64,000 nt of DNA from Alphaproteobacteria bacterium (lineage in GTDB: Bacteria > Pseudomonadota > Alphaproteobacteria > UBA8366 > Aestuariispiraceae). Under the pieces are notes generated by a model. It ran no database searches. It was not told where the DNA came from and saw only the letters and a list, made by a program, of their open reading frames with translations. Shown piece by piece: positions 28,434 to 40,207 of this stretch; position 1 is the first letter of the stretch; each line of letters opens with the position of its first letter. The translations under genes were made by a program, and so were the position numbers. Location of the stretch: contig JANSXE010000017.1 of the NCBI GenBank assembly GCA_024743195.1, positions 1 through 64,000 on the forward strand. The letters are read 5' to 3'.

Positions 28434-29147
28434 ATGAAGCGATTCTACAAAGCCGCCGAAGCGGCGCCCGTCGCAGCGCTGGACCGGATCGAGGGCGCGG
28501 ACGGCTACGCCGTGCTGCTCGACGGCAAGCCGATCCGCACCGCCACGCGCGTTCATCTGGTGGCGCCGACGCGCGCGCTAGCGGACGCGGTGGCCGCCGA
28601 ATGGGCGGCGCAGGGCGAGACGATCGTCCCCGACAGCATGCCGATGATGACCCTGGCCGCAACGGCGTTGGACCGGGTCGTCCCACAGCGCGAGGCCGTG
28701 GCCGGCGACGCCGCCGCCTATGCCGGCAGCGATCTGCTCTGCTATCGCAGCGACGATCAGCCGGAATTGGCGACGCGCCAGGCGGAGCGCTGGCAGCCGC
28801 TGCTCGACTGGGCGGCGGAGACCTATGGCGCGCGGCTCGCCGCGACCGAAGGCGTGATGCCGCTGCGTCAGGAGAATGCGGCGCTGATGCTGCTCGCCCG
28901 GCGGGCGGGCGCGCTGGACGCCTTCCGGCTGACGGCGTTGCACGTGATGACCACGTCGATGGGCTCGCTGATTCTGGCGCTGGCGGTGCTGGAAGGGCGG
29001 CTCGGGCCGGCCGACGCGTTCGAACTCTCCGTCCTGGACGAGCGCTTCCAGGCCGAGCGCTGGGGCGAGGATGCGCAGGCCGCCGCGCGCCGCGACCGCC
29101 TCGCCCGCGAAATAGACGAGGCGGCGCGCTATCTCGCGCTGCTCTAA
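28434..29147 (+). CDS. ATP12-family F1-ATPase assembly chaperone
   Basis: ATP12 proteins bind the F1 alpha subunit during ATP synthase assembly and occur in mitochondria and alphaproteobacteria. The 237-residue product starts MKRFYKAAEAAPV and contains the family segments VLLDGKPIRTATRVHLVAPT, EWAAQGETIVPDSMPMMTLA and SDLLCYRSDDQPELATRQAE; the C-terminal helical domain has LHVMTTSMGSLILALAVLEG. The open frame continues upstream, but the ATG at 28434 fits the family N terminus. It is monocistronic here, divergent from the cyclase. Confidence 0.93.
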   Translation: MKRFYKAAEAAPVAALDRIEGADGYAVLLDGKPIRTATRVHLVAPTRALADAVAAEWAAQGETIVPDSMPMMTLAATALDRVVPQREAVAGDAAAYAGSDLLCYRSDDQPELATRQAERWQPLLDWAAETYGARLAATEGVMPLRQENAALMLLARRAGALDAFRLTALHVMTTSMGSLILALAVLEGRLGPADAFELSVLDERFQAERWGEDAQAAARRDRLAREIDEAARYLALL

Positions 29148-29156
29148 GCCGGCGTC

Positions 29157-29987
29157 TCAGACCGTCGCCGTGGGTCGGCCGTAGACCGTCTCGTTCACCT
29201 GCGGGTCGCCGATGACGCCCGGCTCGGTCTCGTAGACGAAAACGCCCATGATGCGCAGCCGATCGCCCTCGACCGGCGAGACCCGGTGCAGCGAGTTGCA
29301 GCCGCGAAAGAGGCAAAGCGCGCCCGGCTCGCGCGCCACGGTCCGGATGCGGTCGTCGGCCTCGCCCTTCAGCACGCGCGTCACCTGATCATAGCGCTGG
29401 TCGTCGTCGCTGCGCGTATTGGGCCAGATCTGGAACTCGCCGCCGCGCTCCGGCGCCTGCAGCATCAGGGTCATGGTGAAGGCGTTCACCGAATCGAAGT
29501 GCCAGGCGGACCGGTCGCCCTCCCGGTAACACAGCGTGTTCACGGGCTGCAGCGGGTCTTCGTTCGGATAGAGACGCGCCTCGCCGACGATCTCCGCGAT
29601 CGCCTGCTGCAGCGGCGCCCAGTAGTAGAGCGTCTTCAGCGGCGAGGTCGGCGGCAGCAGGTCGGCCGCCAGCATCCGCGTGCTGGCGGACAGCATGATG
29701 TTGCGCGGATGGTCGCTGGGCAGGGACGGATCGCCCGTACGCTGCAGGTAGCAGTTGCGCTCGGCGCTGTTGTCATGCCCGCGGGGCAGGGCGGCCAGCG
29801 CGTCCGCGACGGCCCGGGCGCGCGCCGCCTCGGTGAGGAAGCCCGGCAGTTCGCAATACTGGTCGCGCTCCAAATCGGACCGGCAGCGCGCGACGATTTC
29901 CGCCCGGCGCGGGTCGTCGGGAGCGTCGAGCGGGTAGCGCGCAAGGTCGATGACGGCGTCCGGGCGGCTGACATCGGCGGCGTCCAT
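29157..29987 (-). CDS. HalD/ArpA-type Fe(II)/2-oxoglutarate-dependent oxygenase
   Basis: The 276-residue product has the double-stranded beta-helix iron site: His163-Phe-Asp165 in AWHFDSVNAFTMTLMLQ and distal His234 in CNSLHRVSPVEGDRLRIM, with the downstream arginine expected to hold 2-oxoglutarate. The spacing and the LFRGxxSLHRVxPVxG phrase resemble the HalD/ArpA group, which includes amino-acid halogenases. The intact HxD, rather than HxG, argues for hydroxylation. The ATG at 29987 has GGAGG 6 bases upstream; 24 further codons are open. It diverges from the solute-binding protein gene; the substrate is unknown. Confidence 0.75.
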   Translation of the reverse strand: MDAADVSRPDAVIDLARYPLDAPDDPRRAEIVARCRSDLERDQYCELPGFLTEAARARAVADALAALPRGHDNSAERNCYLQRTGDPSLPSDHPRNIMLSASTRMLAADLLPPTSPLKTLYYWAPLQQAIAEIVGEARLYPNEDPLQPVNTLCYREGDRSAWHFDSVNAFTMTLMLQAPERGGEFQIWPNTRSDDDQRYDQVTRVLKGEADDRIRTVAREPGALCLFRGCNSLHRVSPVEGDRLRIMGVFVYETEPGVIGDPQVNETVYGRPTATV

Positions 29988-30039
29988 GGCGATCCTCCAT
30001 ACCTGTCGGCCGTCGGAAACGCGGCCCGTCCCTTTCATG

Positions 30040-30085
30040 CCATAAAATATTTTGAACAACCAATATATTTTTTGCTAGGATGCAC
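30040..30085 (+). promoter_or_regulatory. AT-rich divergent promoter region
   Basis: About 45 bases here are far richer in A and T than the surroundings and lie between the divergent oxygenase and solute-binding protein genes. On the plus strand TTGAAC (30052-30057) is followed after 18 bases by TAGGAT (30076-30081), a plausible but imperfect sigma-70 pair. Minus-strand elements for the oxygenase may overlap. Assignment is tentative. Confidence 0.4.
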
Positions 30086-30184
30086 GCCATCGATCGCGAG
30101 ACGCCCGATGACAGGCCCGTTGAGAGGGCCGATTGACAGGGACGGGCGCCGCGTCCTGGGAATGAAGAGGCGGAGGAAGCAGCC

Positions 30185-31786
30185 ATGACCCGATCAATTC
30201 GCAGCCCCGGCGCGGGGCGCCCCTTTCTCGCGACGACGCGTCGTCGCTTCCTGCAAGGCGCGGCGGCGGCCGGCGCGGCCGGCGCCGTCGGCTTGGCGCC
30301 GCTCGGACGGGCGCGGGCGGCCGGGCCGAAATCCGGCGGCCATATGGTCTTCGGCATCAGCGCCAGCGCGACGACGGATACGTTCGATCCCGGCAAGGTC
30401 GGCAACGCCTTCCAGTCGGTGATGCAATACACCGTCGGCGCCATGCTGACGGAGGTGGATTCCGACGGCGCCGTCCAACCCAAGCTGGCGGAGAGCTGGG
30501 AGAGTTCGGCCGACGCGACCCGCTGGACCTTCGATCTGCGGCGCGGCGTCAGCTTCCATGACGGCCGCGCGGTGACGGCGGACGACGTCATCGCCTCCCT
30601 CAATCACCATCGCGGCGAGGAGACGGAATCCTCCGCCAAACCCATCATGGCCTCGGTCGAGGACATCCGGAAGGACGGCGATCACCGGGTGATCGTGACG
30701 CTCGGCGTGGCGGATGCGGATTTTCCCTTCAAGCTGTCGAGCTTCCACTTCCCGATCTATCCGGCGAACGCCGACGGTTCGCTCGACTGGCGCAGCCGCA
30801 ATGGCTGCGGCCCCTACAAGCTGACCAGCTTCGACCCGGGCGTCAGCGCGACCTTCGAGCGCAACCCCGATTACTGGCGGCTCGGCGAGCGGGCGCATTT
30901 CGAGAGCTGCGAACTGGTCGCCCTGACCGACACGGCGGCGCGGCAGAACGCGCTGATGACGGGGCAGGTGCATGCGATCGACCGGGTCGATCTGGCGACC
31001 GTCGACCTGCTTGCCAAGGCGACCGGCGTGCGGGTGGAGGAGGTCGCGAACAAGACCCACTACACCTTTCCGATGCGCACCGACATGGCGCCCTTCGACG
31101 ATCCGGACGTGCGGCTCGCGGTCAAGTACGCGGTCGATCGGGAATCGCTTCTGAAGACCATCCTGCGCGGGCACGGCGCGCTCGGCAACGACACGCCGAT
31201 CAACAGCACCTACCGCTACTACAGCGCCGAAATCCCGCAGCGCGGCTATGACCCGGACCGGGCCAAGCACCATCTGAAGAAGGCCGGGTTGGAGAGCCTG
31301 CCGCTGGAGCTCTACGCTTCCGACGCGGCCTTCACGCGCGCGGTCGACGCCTCGGTGCTCTACGCCGAGCAGGCGAAGGCCGGCGGCCTCGACATCACGG
31401 TGAAGCGGGCGCCGCAGGACGGCTACTGGAACGACATCTGGATGCAGAAGCCCTGGTCGGCCTGCTACTGGTACGGCACGCCGACGGAGGACGGCATCTT
31501 CACCACCGCCTATTCCGCCGGCGCCGCCTGGAACGACACCTTCTGGGACAACGCCCGCTTCAACGAGCTTCTGATCGCCGCGCGCGGGGAGCTCGACCAG
31601 GCGCTGCGGGCGGAGATGTATCACGAGATGCAGCTCATCCTGAACCAGGACGGCGGCTTGGTCGCGCCTGTCTTCGCGAACGACGTCTTCGCGGTGCGCG
31701 ACGCCGTCGCCTTCGATCCGGTCGCCAACAATTTCGAGGTCGACGGACGGCTGTTCTTCGAGCGCTGGTGGTTCGAGGACGCCTGA
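30185..31786 (+). CDS. Tat-exported ABC transporter solute-binding protein, family 5
   Basis: The 533-residue product begins with a twin-arginine signal (TRRRFLQGAAAAGAAGAVGL, cleavage probably after RARA, near residue 40) and is a periplasmic DppA/OppA-type binding protein. Family features include the N-terminal LAESWESSADATRWTFDLRRGVSFHDGR region and the DxxxRRA-like DPDRAKHHLKKAGLES segment. No ABC permease or ATPase genes lie nearby, so the transporter partners are elsewhere or lost. The next genes are a TetR regulator and an aminotransferase fragment, which suggests a reduced amine or peptide catabolic locus. The substrate is unknown. Confidence 0.88.
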   Translation: MTRSIRSPGAGRPFLATTRRRFLQGAAAAGAAGAVGLAPLGRARAAGPKSGGHMVFGISASATTDTFDPGKVGNAFQSVMQYTVGAMLTEVDSDGAVQPKLAESWESSADATRWTFDLRRGVSFHDGRAVTADDVIASLNHHRGEETESSAKPIMASVEDIRKDGDHRVIVTLGVADADFPFKLSSFHFPIYPANADGSLDWRSRNGCGPYKLTSFDPGVSATFERNPDYWRLGERAHFESCELVALTDTAARQNALMTGQVHAIDRVDLATVDLLAKATGVRVEEVANKTHYTFPMRTDMAPFDDPDVRLAVKYAVDRESLLKTILRGHGALGNDTPINSTYRYYSAEIPQRGYDPDRAKHHLKKAGLESLPLELYASDAAFTRAVDASVLYAEQAKAGGLDITVKRAPQDGYWNDIWMQKPWSACYWYGTPTEDGIFTTAYSAGAAWNDTFWDNARFNELLIAARGELDQALRAEMYHEMQLILNQDGGLVAPVFANDVFAVRDAVAFDPVANNFEVDGRLFFERWWFEDA

Positions 31787-31892
31787 AGCGAGCCGCAAAA
31801 GAGAGGGGCCGGCGGCCCGCGGGTTGGCCCCGCGGGCCGCGGCGGCCTATAGTGCGCGGGCCGGCTCAACCAGGCGGAAAGACGACAGACCC

Positions 31893-32552
31893 GTGCCGAT
31901 CGGTTCCAAGAGCGCGCTGCCGCGCGAGCGTCCGCGCACCCACGCCGAGATCAACGAGTATCGCCGCCGGGCGCTGCTGGAGGGGGCCATCCGCTCCTTC
32001 GCGGAGCATGGCGTCGCGGGCACCACCAACCGCACCATCTGCGAGGCGGCCGGCGTCTCCAGCGGTCTCATCCAGCACTATTTCGAGAGCAAGGAGAAGC
32101 TGGTCGCCGCTGCCTTCACGCATCTGTTCGAGAGCTTCGCGGCGGCTGTGGCGGAGCGGGTCGACGCCGCCGGGCCGACGGCGGCCGATCGGCTGCGGGC
32201 GCTGCCGCGGGCCATCCTCTCGCCCGACCTCGCCACGGACGAGGTGCGCAACGCCTTCCTCACCTTTTGGCATGAGATCCGGTTCAACGAGCTGGTGCGC
32301 GCCGAGAACAAGGAGTTCTACGCCGGCTACATGGGCCGGATGCGCACGCTGTTCGAGGAGGCGGCCGCAGAATCGGGCCGACCCGCCGACGCGGACCGCG
32401 CGACCAAGGGGCTCGTCTGCCTGCTCGACGGGCTCTGGCTGAACCTGACGATGGCGAAGCCCGTCCTTTCCGCCCGGGAGGCCGACGCGATCTGCCAGCG
32501 CTACATCGATCATGAGTTGGGCGGGGAGTTGGGCGGGGAGCCGGCCTCCTAA
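31893..32552 (+). CDS. TetR-family regulator, BetI-like
   Basis: The 219-residue product has an N-terminal helix-turn-helix (residues about 25-70: [20 protein letters not shown], then [20 protein letters not shown]), the typical TetR layout, and a C-terminal ligand domain with [20 protein letters not shown] as in BetI-like repressors. The C terminus ends in a duplicated ELGG encoded by a 12-bp tandem repeat. I take the GTG at 31893; the ribosome-binding site is weak and an upstream ATG at 31824 is possible. It probably controls neighbouring genes, but no operator was identified. Confidence 0.8.
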   Translation: MPIGSKSALPRERPRTHAEINEYRRRALLEGAIRSFAEHGVAGTTNRTICEAAGVSSGLIQHYFESKEKLVAAAFTHLFESFAAAVAERVDAAGPTAADRLRALPRAILSPDLATDEVRNAFLTFWHEIRFNELVRAENKEFYAGYMGRMRTLFEEAAAESGRPADADRATKGLVCLLDGLWLNLTMAKPVLSAREADAICQRYIDHELGGELGGEPAS

Positions 32553-33040
32553 CACGCGTCGGCCGTCTGCGGATCGCCCGGCAACTCGATCGCCCCCATC
32601 AAGCCTACCCCGCGCACGTCCAGAACGATGGGATGGTCGGCCAACGGCGCAAGCCGGGTCATGAGGCGGGCGCCCAACGCGCGCGCATGCCGGGGGAGAT
32701 CCATCTCCTCGTAGATCGCGAGCGCCTCCAGCGCGACCGCCGCGCCGACCGGGTGACCGCCATAGGCGACGCCGTGGCCGCGCGTTCCCAGCCGATGCGC
32801 CTGGGCGGCGATCGGCGCGCGCACCGCGCCGGTCATCGCCACCGCCGACATCGGGAAGACCGCGCCCGTCATCTGCTTCGCGAGCGTCATCAGATCCGGG
32901 CGCATCCCGCAGGTCTCGCAGGCGAACCGTTCGCCCGTGCGGCCGAAGCCGGTGATGATCTCGTCGGCGATCAAGAGGATGTCGTGCGCGGCGAGCACCT
33001 CCTGCACCGCATCCCAATAGCCGCCGCGCCGTCTGGCCAA
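32549..33040 (-). pseudogene. Class III aminotransferase remnant, truncated at both ends
   Basis: The translated 163 residues match only the middle of a PLP-dependent class III aminotransferase (omega-transaminase type). Visible are [34 protein letters not shown], the PLP-lysine region [20 protein letters not shown], and [21 protein letters not shown] full enzyme has about 440-460 residues. Roughly 200 N-terminal residues are absent, with pccB's leader directly adjoining, and about 70 C-terminal residues are missing where the frame stops against the tetR end. Both substrate-binding halves are gone, so it should be inactive. Confidence 0.8.
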
Positions 33041-33148
33041 GCCCCCGAATTGCCGGTAGAAAGTCCGGCGCGCCGCACCGGGTTCGCGCGACGCGCGACG
33101 GTCGGGGCCGTCGAGAACAAGGACGCGTTACGCCAAGAGGGGACGCCC

Positions 33149-34681
<1,533 letters not shown>

Positions 34682-34698
34682 GAGGCGCGGGCCGCTAT

Positions 34699-34813
34699 CC
34701 TTCGAGACGGGCTCTGGCGAGCCCTCCTCAGGATGAGGGGTCGGGCGACGGTCCGGTGAGAGAAGCACGGAGGCCTCATCCTGAGGAGCCGCCGGGAGGC
34801 GGCGTCTCGAAGG
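34699..34813. repeat. Composite palindromic intergenic repeat (copy 1, complete)
   Basis: Between pccB and pccA lies an element with nested perfect inverted repeats: an outer 11-bp arm (CCTTCGAGACG, 34699-34709, with 34803-34813) and an inner 15-bp arm (CTCCTCAGGATGAGG, 34724-34738, with 34774-34788). Each outer segment holds its own small hairpin (GGCTC/GAGCC at 34710-34723 and GCCGCC/GGCGGC at 34788-34803). Related halves occur at 53727-53774 and 59209-59226. Transcribed, it would fold into a large cloverleaf. Confidence 0.85.
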
Positions 34814-34842
34814 GCGAGGCCGATGGTTGAGGGAAACGCCGA

Positions 34843-36852
<2,010 letters not shown>

Positions 36853-36887
36853 GAAGCGGGCTCGCGGATTGAATGAAGGACGATCGC

Positions 36888-38102
36888 ATGAGCGCACCCC
36901 GCGATCCGAAGGACGAAGCCGCCTGGGGCGAGCGCACCCGCGCGATCCATGCGGGCGAGGCGCCGGACCCTGAGACCGGCGCGTCCGCGCCCAACATCGT
37001 CATGTCCTCCACCTTCACGGTGGACGAGCCGATGTCCTTCTCGATCAACGATATGGCGGAGGAGCCGCCCTTCATCTACAGCCGCTGGTCGAACCCGACC
37101 GTGCGGCAGTTGGAGGAGAAGCTGGCCGCGATGGAGGGGGCGGAGGCCGCGGCCTGCTTCGCCTCCGGCATGGCGGCCTCGGCGGCGCTGCTGCTTTCGC
37201 GGCTCAGCGGCGGCGACCATCTGGTGATGGCCGACGTGAACTATCCCGGCACGGCGGAACTGGCGCGCGAGACGCTGCCGCGCTTCGGCGTCGCGGTCAG
37301 CCGTGTGGACGCCTCCGACCCGGCGAAGGTGGCGGCCGCGATCCGACCGGACACCAAGCTGGTCTGGATCGAGACGCCCTCGAACCCGATCCTGCGCCTC
37401 GCCGACATCGCGGCGATCGCGGAAATCGCCCATCGCGCCGGGGCGGAGCTTGCCGTCGACAGCACCTTCGCCACGCCGATCGCGACCCGGCCGATCGCGT
37501 TTGGCGCGGACTGGGTCGTGCATTCGCTGACCAAGTATATCGGTGGGCACGGCGACGCGCTGGGCGGCGCGCTGATCGGCAAGCGCGAGGCGGTCGCGCG
37601 CGTCGCGGCGGACGCCGGGGTGCATCAGGGCGGCACGCTCAGCCCCTTCAACGCCTGGCTGATCCTGCGCGGCGCCGCGACCCTGCCGATCCGCATGAAG
37701 GCGCATGCGGAGACGGCGTTGGAGGTCGCGCGCTTCCTGGAGGGCCATCCGCGCGTCGGCCGCGTGCTCTATCCCGGCTTGCCAAGCCATCCGCAGCATG
37801 CGCTCGCCAAGCGCCAGATGGCCAATTTCTCCGGCATGATCGCGTTCCAGGCGGACGACGCGCCGGCGCTGGCGGAGCGGATGATGAAGCGCCTCAAGGT
37901 GATCCACTACGCGGTCTCGCTCGGCCATCACCGCTCGCTGATCTATTGGATCGGGACCGAGGCGATCAACGCCAGCACCTACGGGCTCGAAGGCGAGGCG
38001 CTGGAGGCTTATCGCGCCTATGCGGGCGAGGGCGTCTTCCGCCTCTCCGTCGGTCTGGAGGACGCGGCGGATCTGATCCGCGATCTCGACGCCGTGCTGT
38101 GA
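36888..38102 (+). CDS. Cys/Met metabolism PLP enzyme (methionine or cystathionine gamma-lyase type)
   Basis: The 404-residue product belongs to the trans-sulfuration PLP family: YSRWSNPTVRQLEEKLAAME near residue 67, the cofactor-stacking region CFASGMAASAALLL, and the PLP lysine in HSLTKYIGGHGDALGG. Members include cystathionine gamma-lyase/synthase and methionine gamma-lyase; the sequence does not settle which. Methionine gamma-lyase would give 2-oxobutyrate and then propionyl-CoA, fitting its place directly after pccBA. I chose ATG 36888 (GAAGGA 7 bases upstream) over 36873. It is coupled to the next gene by GTGA. Confidence 0.85.
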   Translation: MSAPRDPKDEAAWGERTRAIHAGEAPDPETGASAPNIVMSSTFTVDEPMSFSINDMAEEPPFIYSRWSNPTVRQLEEKLAAMEGAEAAACFASGMAASAALLLSRLSGGDHLVMADVNYPGTAELARETLPRFGVAVSRVDASDPAKVAAAIRPDTKLVWIETPSNPILRLADIAAIAEIAHRAGAELAVDSTFATPIATRPIAFGADWVVHSLTKYIGGHGDALGGALIGKREAVARVAADAGVHQGGTLSPFNAWLILRGAATLPIRMKAHAETALEVARFLEGHPRVGRVLYPGLPSHPQHALAKRQMANFSGMIAFQADDAPALAERMMKRLKVIHYAVSLGHHRSLIYWIGTEAINASTYGLEGEALEAYRAYAGEGVFRLSVGLEDAADLIRDLDAVL

Positions 38103-38557
38103 GGGCGCAGGACGCGCCGCGGCCGGCGCGCCTGGCCGACGCGCCGGCCGTCAGCGCCTTGCTGGGCCCGCTTTTCGAGCGCCATATCGCCCCGACGTTC
38201 CCGGAGGAGAGAGGCCGCGCCCTGTTTCGCGCCTTCGTCGAGGCGGAGGCGGTCGCAACCCGGCTGAGCGCGGGCGCCGTCGCCTTCCTGATCGAGGACG
38301 CCTCCGGCGCCGCCGCCTATGGCGAGCGCGACGGCGCCCACATCCGGTTGCTCTTCGTGCGCGACGACCGCCAGGGTCAGGGGCTGTCGCGGCGCCTGCT
38401 CGCCGCCTTGATCGAGGGCGTCGACGCCACGGCCGTGACCTTGAACGCCAGCGACTATGCGCGGCCCCGCTATCGCCGCTTGGGCTTCGTCGAGACGGGC
38501 CCGCGCGGGATCGAAGCGGGCGTCGTCCAAACGCCCATGCGCCTGTCGATTTCCTGA
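38099..38557 (+). CDS. GNAT-family N-acetyltransferase
   Basis: The 152-residue product starts at GTG 38099, overlapping the previous stop by 4 bases. It has the acetyl-CoA-binding motif A ([20 protein letters not shown], near residues 78-97) and the C-terminal [16 protein letters not shown] that closes GNAT folds. The N-terminal segment [20 protein letters not shown] is typical of substrate-binding helices. The acceptor substrate is unknown. Translational coupling to the PLP enzyme suggests a shared transcript with pccBA. Confidence 0.8.
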   Translation: MRAQDAPRPARLADAPAVSALLGPLFERHIAPTFPEERGRALFRAFVEAEAVATRLSAGAVAFLIEDASGAAAYGERDGAHIRLLFVRDDRQGQGLSRRLLAALIEGVDATAVTLNASDYARPRYRRLGFVETGPRGIEAGVVQTPMRLSIS

Positions 38558-38651
38558 CGCCCGCCTCTTGCATTCGCGGCGGCGCTCCCAACATTTCCCG
38601 GCGACAGAGCCGCGGCCGGGGGCGCCGGCGGCCGGGGCGAAGCGGGCTTCC

Positions 38652-38972
38652 ATGACCTCCATGCCGGATGGCGATTCCCAGAGCAGCGTGACCGATCGCA
38701 AGACGGTGCATGTCCGGATCAAGGGCAGGGTGCAGGGCGTCTGGTTCCGCGCCTGGACCGAGAAGACGGCGAGCAAGCTCGGCCTCGACGGCTGGGTGCG
38801 CAATCGCCGCGACGGCGATGTGGAGGCGGTCTTCTCCGGCCCGGCGGACGCGGTCGACCGGATGCTGGAGGCCGCCAAGGACGGCCCGCCGCTGGCCCGG
38901 GTGAGCGCCCTCGACGTGCGCGAGACGGAGGGCGCTGCGCCCGCAGGCTTCGAGACGCGTCCCGATGCGTGA
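38652..38972 (+). CDS. Acylphosphatase
   Basis: Acylphosphatases hydrolyse carboxyl-phosphate bonds. The 106-residue product has both catalytic signatures: the phosphate-binding arginine in [17 protein letters not shown] and the asparagine in [17 protein letters not shown]. The family is normally 90-100 residues, so the start may instead be the ATG at 38661. No strong ribosome-binding site is visible. It lies 94 bases after the acetyltransferase gene, ahead of the unusual intergenic region. Confidence 0.88.
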   Translation: MTSMPDGDSQSSVTDRKTVHVRIKGRVQGVWFRAWTEKTASKLGLDGWVRNRRDGDVEAVFSGPADAVDRMLEAAKDGPPLARVSALDVRETEGAAPAGFETRPDA

Positions 38973-39186
38973 GGGGGGTGTTTGCACAAGAATTGCGCGG
39001 TGCGGCGCCTAAAGAGACTCCAGTTTATTTCGGATACCGTAAAGGAACGTGCGATCTGTCCAGTATTCCGTCGGAATCAGGACAAAAATCTGGTATGAAC
39101 TTTGCAATCCTATCATCTCGCATCTTACCCCGGCGGGGCGTCGGCCCCGGCAGATGCGGCGAAACGGACCCTGGAAGGCGAGACCC

Positions 39187-39252
39187 ATGCTGAATGCGAT
39201 CGAAGGGCAGCGTAAGGACCACCCATTGGACGGTCCGCACCCGACCGATTGA
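39187..39252 (+). CDS. Possible 21-residue peptide
   Basis: A short frame MLNAIEGQRKDHPLDGPHPTD has an ATG preceded by GGAAGGCGAGACCC, a credible ribosome-binding site. Its 3' end lies in a stretch with potential GGTCC/GGACC hairpins. It shows no repeated codons of a regulated amino acid, so it does not look like a biosynthetic leader peptide. There is no homology argument; treat it as a candidate only. Confidence 0.2.
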   Translation: MLNAIEGQRKDHPLDGPHPTD

Positions 39253-39304
39253 TCGGTCCGAAGGGACCCGGGCCGCGGCGGCGGCCCCCTGACCGGCGGG
39301 TTGA

Positions 39305-39320
39305 CGACGGCGCGCCGTCG
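39305..39320. repeat. 16-bp perfect palindrome downstream of the lipoprotein gene
   Basis: CGACGGCGCGCCGTCG reads identically on both strands and sits 16 bases beyond the lipoprotein stop codon. Without a loop it is a weak terminator; it could be a protein-binding site or simply GC-rich chance. Confidence 0.35.
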
Positions 39321-39335
39321 CGACGCGTCGACGGA

Positions 39336-39470
39336 TCAGAACTCGATCCCGATGTCGATTTCGGGGTCCGAGCTTGAACCGCCCTGACCGCGGAGCTTGA
39401 CCTGCTCGCAGGCCGTCGCGCCCAACAGCAGCGCCAAGAGCAGCGCGGCGAGGCCGATCCGTCTCTTCAT
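39336..39470 (-). CDS. Small lipoprotein, 44 residues
   Basis: A frame too short for usual gene callers encodes MKRRIGLAALLLALLLGATA followed by Cys21 and a short hydrophilic tail ending DPEIDIGIEF. The n-region, hydrophobic core and ATAC lipobox are those of a lipoprotein signal, leaving a mature chain of only 24 residues. GAGGGGGG lies 5 bases before the ATG. It starts 9 bases downstream of the lipB stop on the same strand, so the two are probably cotranscribed. Small outer-membrane lipoproteins of this kind occur widely, but I recognise no named family. Confidence 0.7.
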   Translation of the reverse strand: MKRRIGLAALLLALLLGATACEQVKLRGQGGSSSDPEIDIGIEF

Positions 39471-39478
39471 GGCCCCCC

Positions 39479-40207
39479 TCATGACCGTTGCGCCTTCTCG
39501 AACGCGCCGAAGACCTCGGCGAAGGCGTCTTCCAGAGCGGCGTCCGCATCCTGCAACGTCGCCGGGATCCCCAAATCGACCAGGGACGTGACGCCCAGAC
39601 CCTCCTGTCCGATTCCGCAGGGCACGATGCCCTGGAAATGCGCCAGATCCGGCTCGACATTGAGCGCGAGCCCATGGAACGCCACCCAGCGGCGCACCCG
39701 CACGCCGATGGCGGCGATCTTGTCCTCGCGCAGCGGGCGGCCGCCGGGGCCGCTGCGGTCGACCCAGATGCCGACGCGGCCCGCGCGCCGCTCGCCCCGG
39801 ACGGCGAAGCGCGCCAACGCGCGGATCGCCCAGTCCTCAAGCCTGTCGACATAGCAGCGCACGTCCAGCCCCCGCGCCTTCAGGTCGATCACCGCATAGG
39901 CCACCCGCTGGCCGGGGCCGTGATAGGTGTACTGCCCGCCCCGGCCGGTCTTGAAGACGGGAAACCGGTCCGGCGCCAACAGGTCCTGTGGCCTGGCGCT
40001 GGTCCCGGCGGTGTAGAGCGGCGGGTGCTCCAACAGCCAGACCAGCTCCGGCGCGCCCTCGTCGCGGACGGCCGCCGCGCGCGCCTCCATCTCGGCGAGC
40101 GCCGCCTCGTAGCCCACGGGGCGATCGCTGACGCGCCATTCGACGGCGCGGCCGGCCGCCGGCGGCGGGGGGCCGTTACAGGCGGCGTCTTGGGCGGTCT
40201 CAGCCAT
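39479..40207 (-). CDS. lipB: Octanoyl-ACP:protein N-octanoyltransferase
   Basis: LipB moves octanoyl groups from acyl carrier protein to lipoyl domains, the first step of lipoate attachment. The 242-residue product has the family blocks [20 protein letters not shown] and [20 protein letters not shown], the catalytic Lys163 in [19 protein letters not shown], and Cys197 in GIVPCGIG. The N-terminal 20 residues are a Pro/Ala-rich extension; the ATG at 40207 is the only good start. It is followed on the same strand by the small lipoprotein. Confidence 0.95.
   Translation of the reverse strand: MAETAQDAACNGPPPPAAGRAVEWRVSDRPVGYEAALAEMEARAAAVRDEGAPELVWLLEHPPLYTAGTSARPQDLLAPDRFPVFKTGRGGQYTYHGPGQRVAYAVIDLKARGLDVRCYVDRLEDWAIRALARFAVRGERRAGRVGIWVDRSGPGGRPLREDKIAAIGVRVRRWVAFHGLALNVEPDLAHFQGIVPCGIGQEGLGVTSLVDLGIPATLQDADAALEDAFAEVFGAFEKAQRS

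Larger units (their letters stand above)
38973..39335. other. Gene-poor convergent intergenic region with AT-richer core
   Basis: The 363 bases between acylphosphatase (+) and the small lipoprotein (-) hold no recognisable protein beyond a 21-codon candidate. About 38990-39125 is clearly lower in GC than the flanks and includes an inverted repeat ATTCCG-T-CGGAAT (39065-39077). Several GGTCC/GGACC hairpins lie at 39215-39290, and a 16-bp perfect palindrome lies at 39305-39320. AT-richness in a convergent gap is unexpected for simple spacer and may mark a small RNA. Confidence 0.45.

Noticed and set aside
30185-33040. Complete ABC importer operon
   Set aside because: Only the solute-binding protein is present; no permease or ATPase frames were found on either side.
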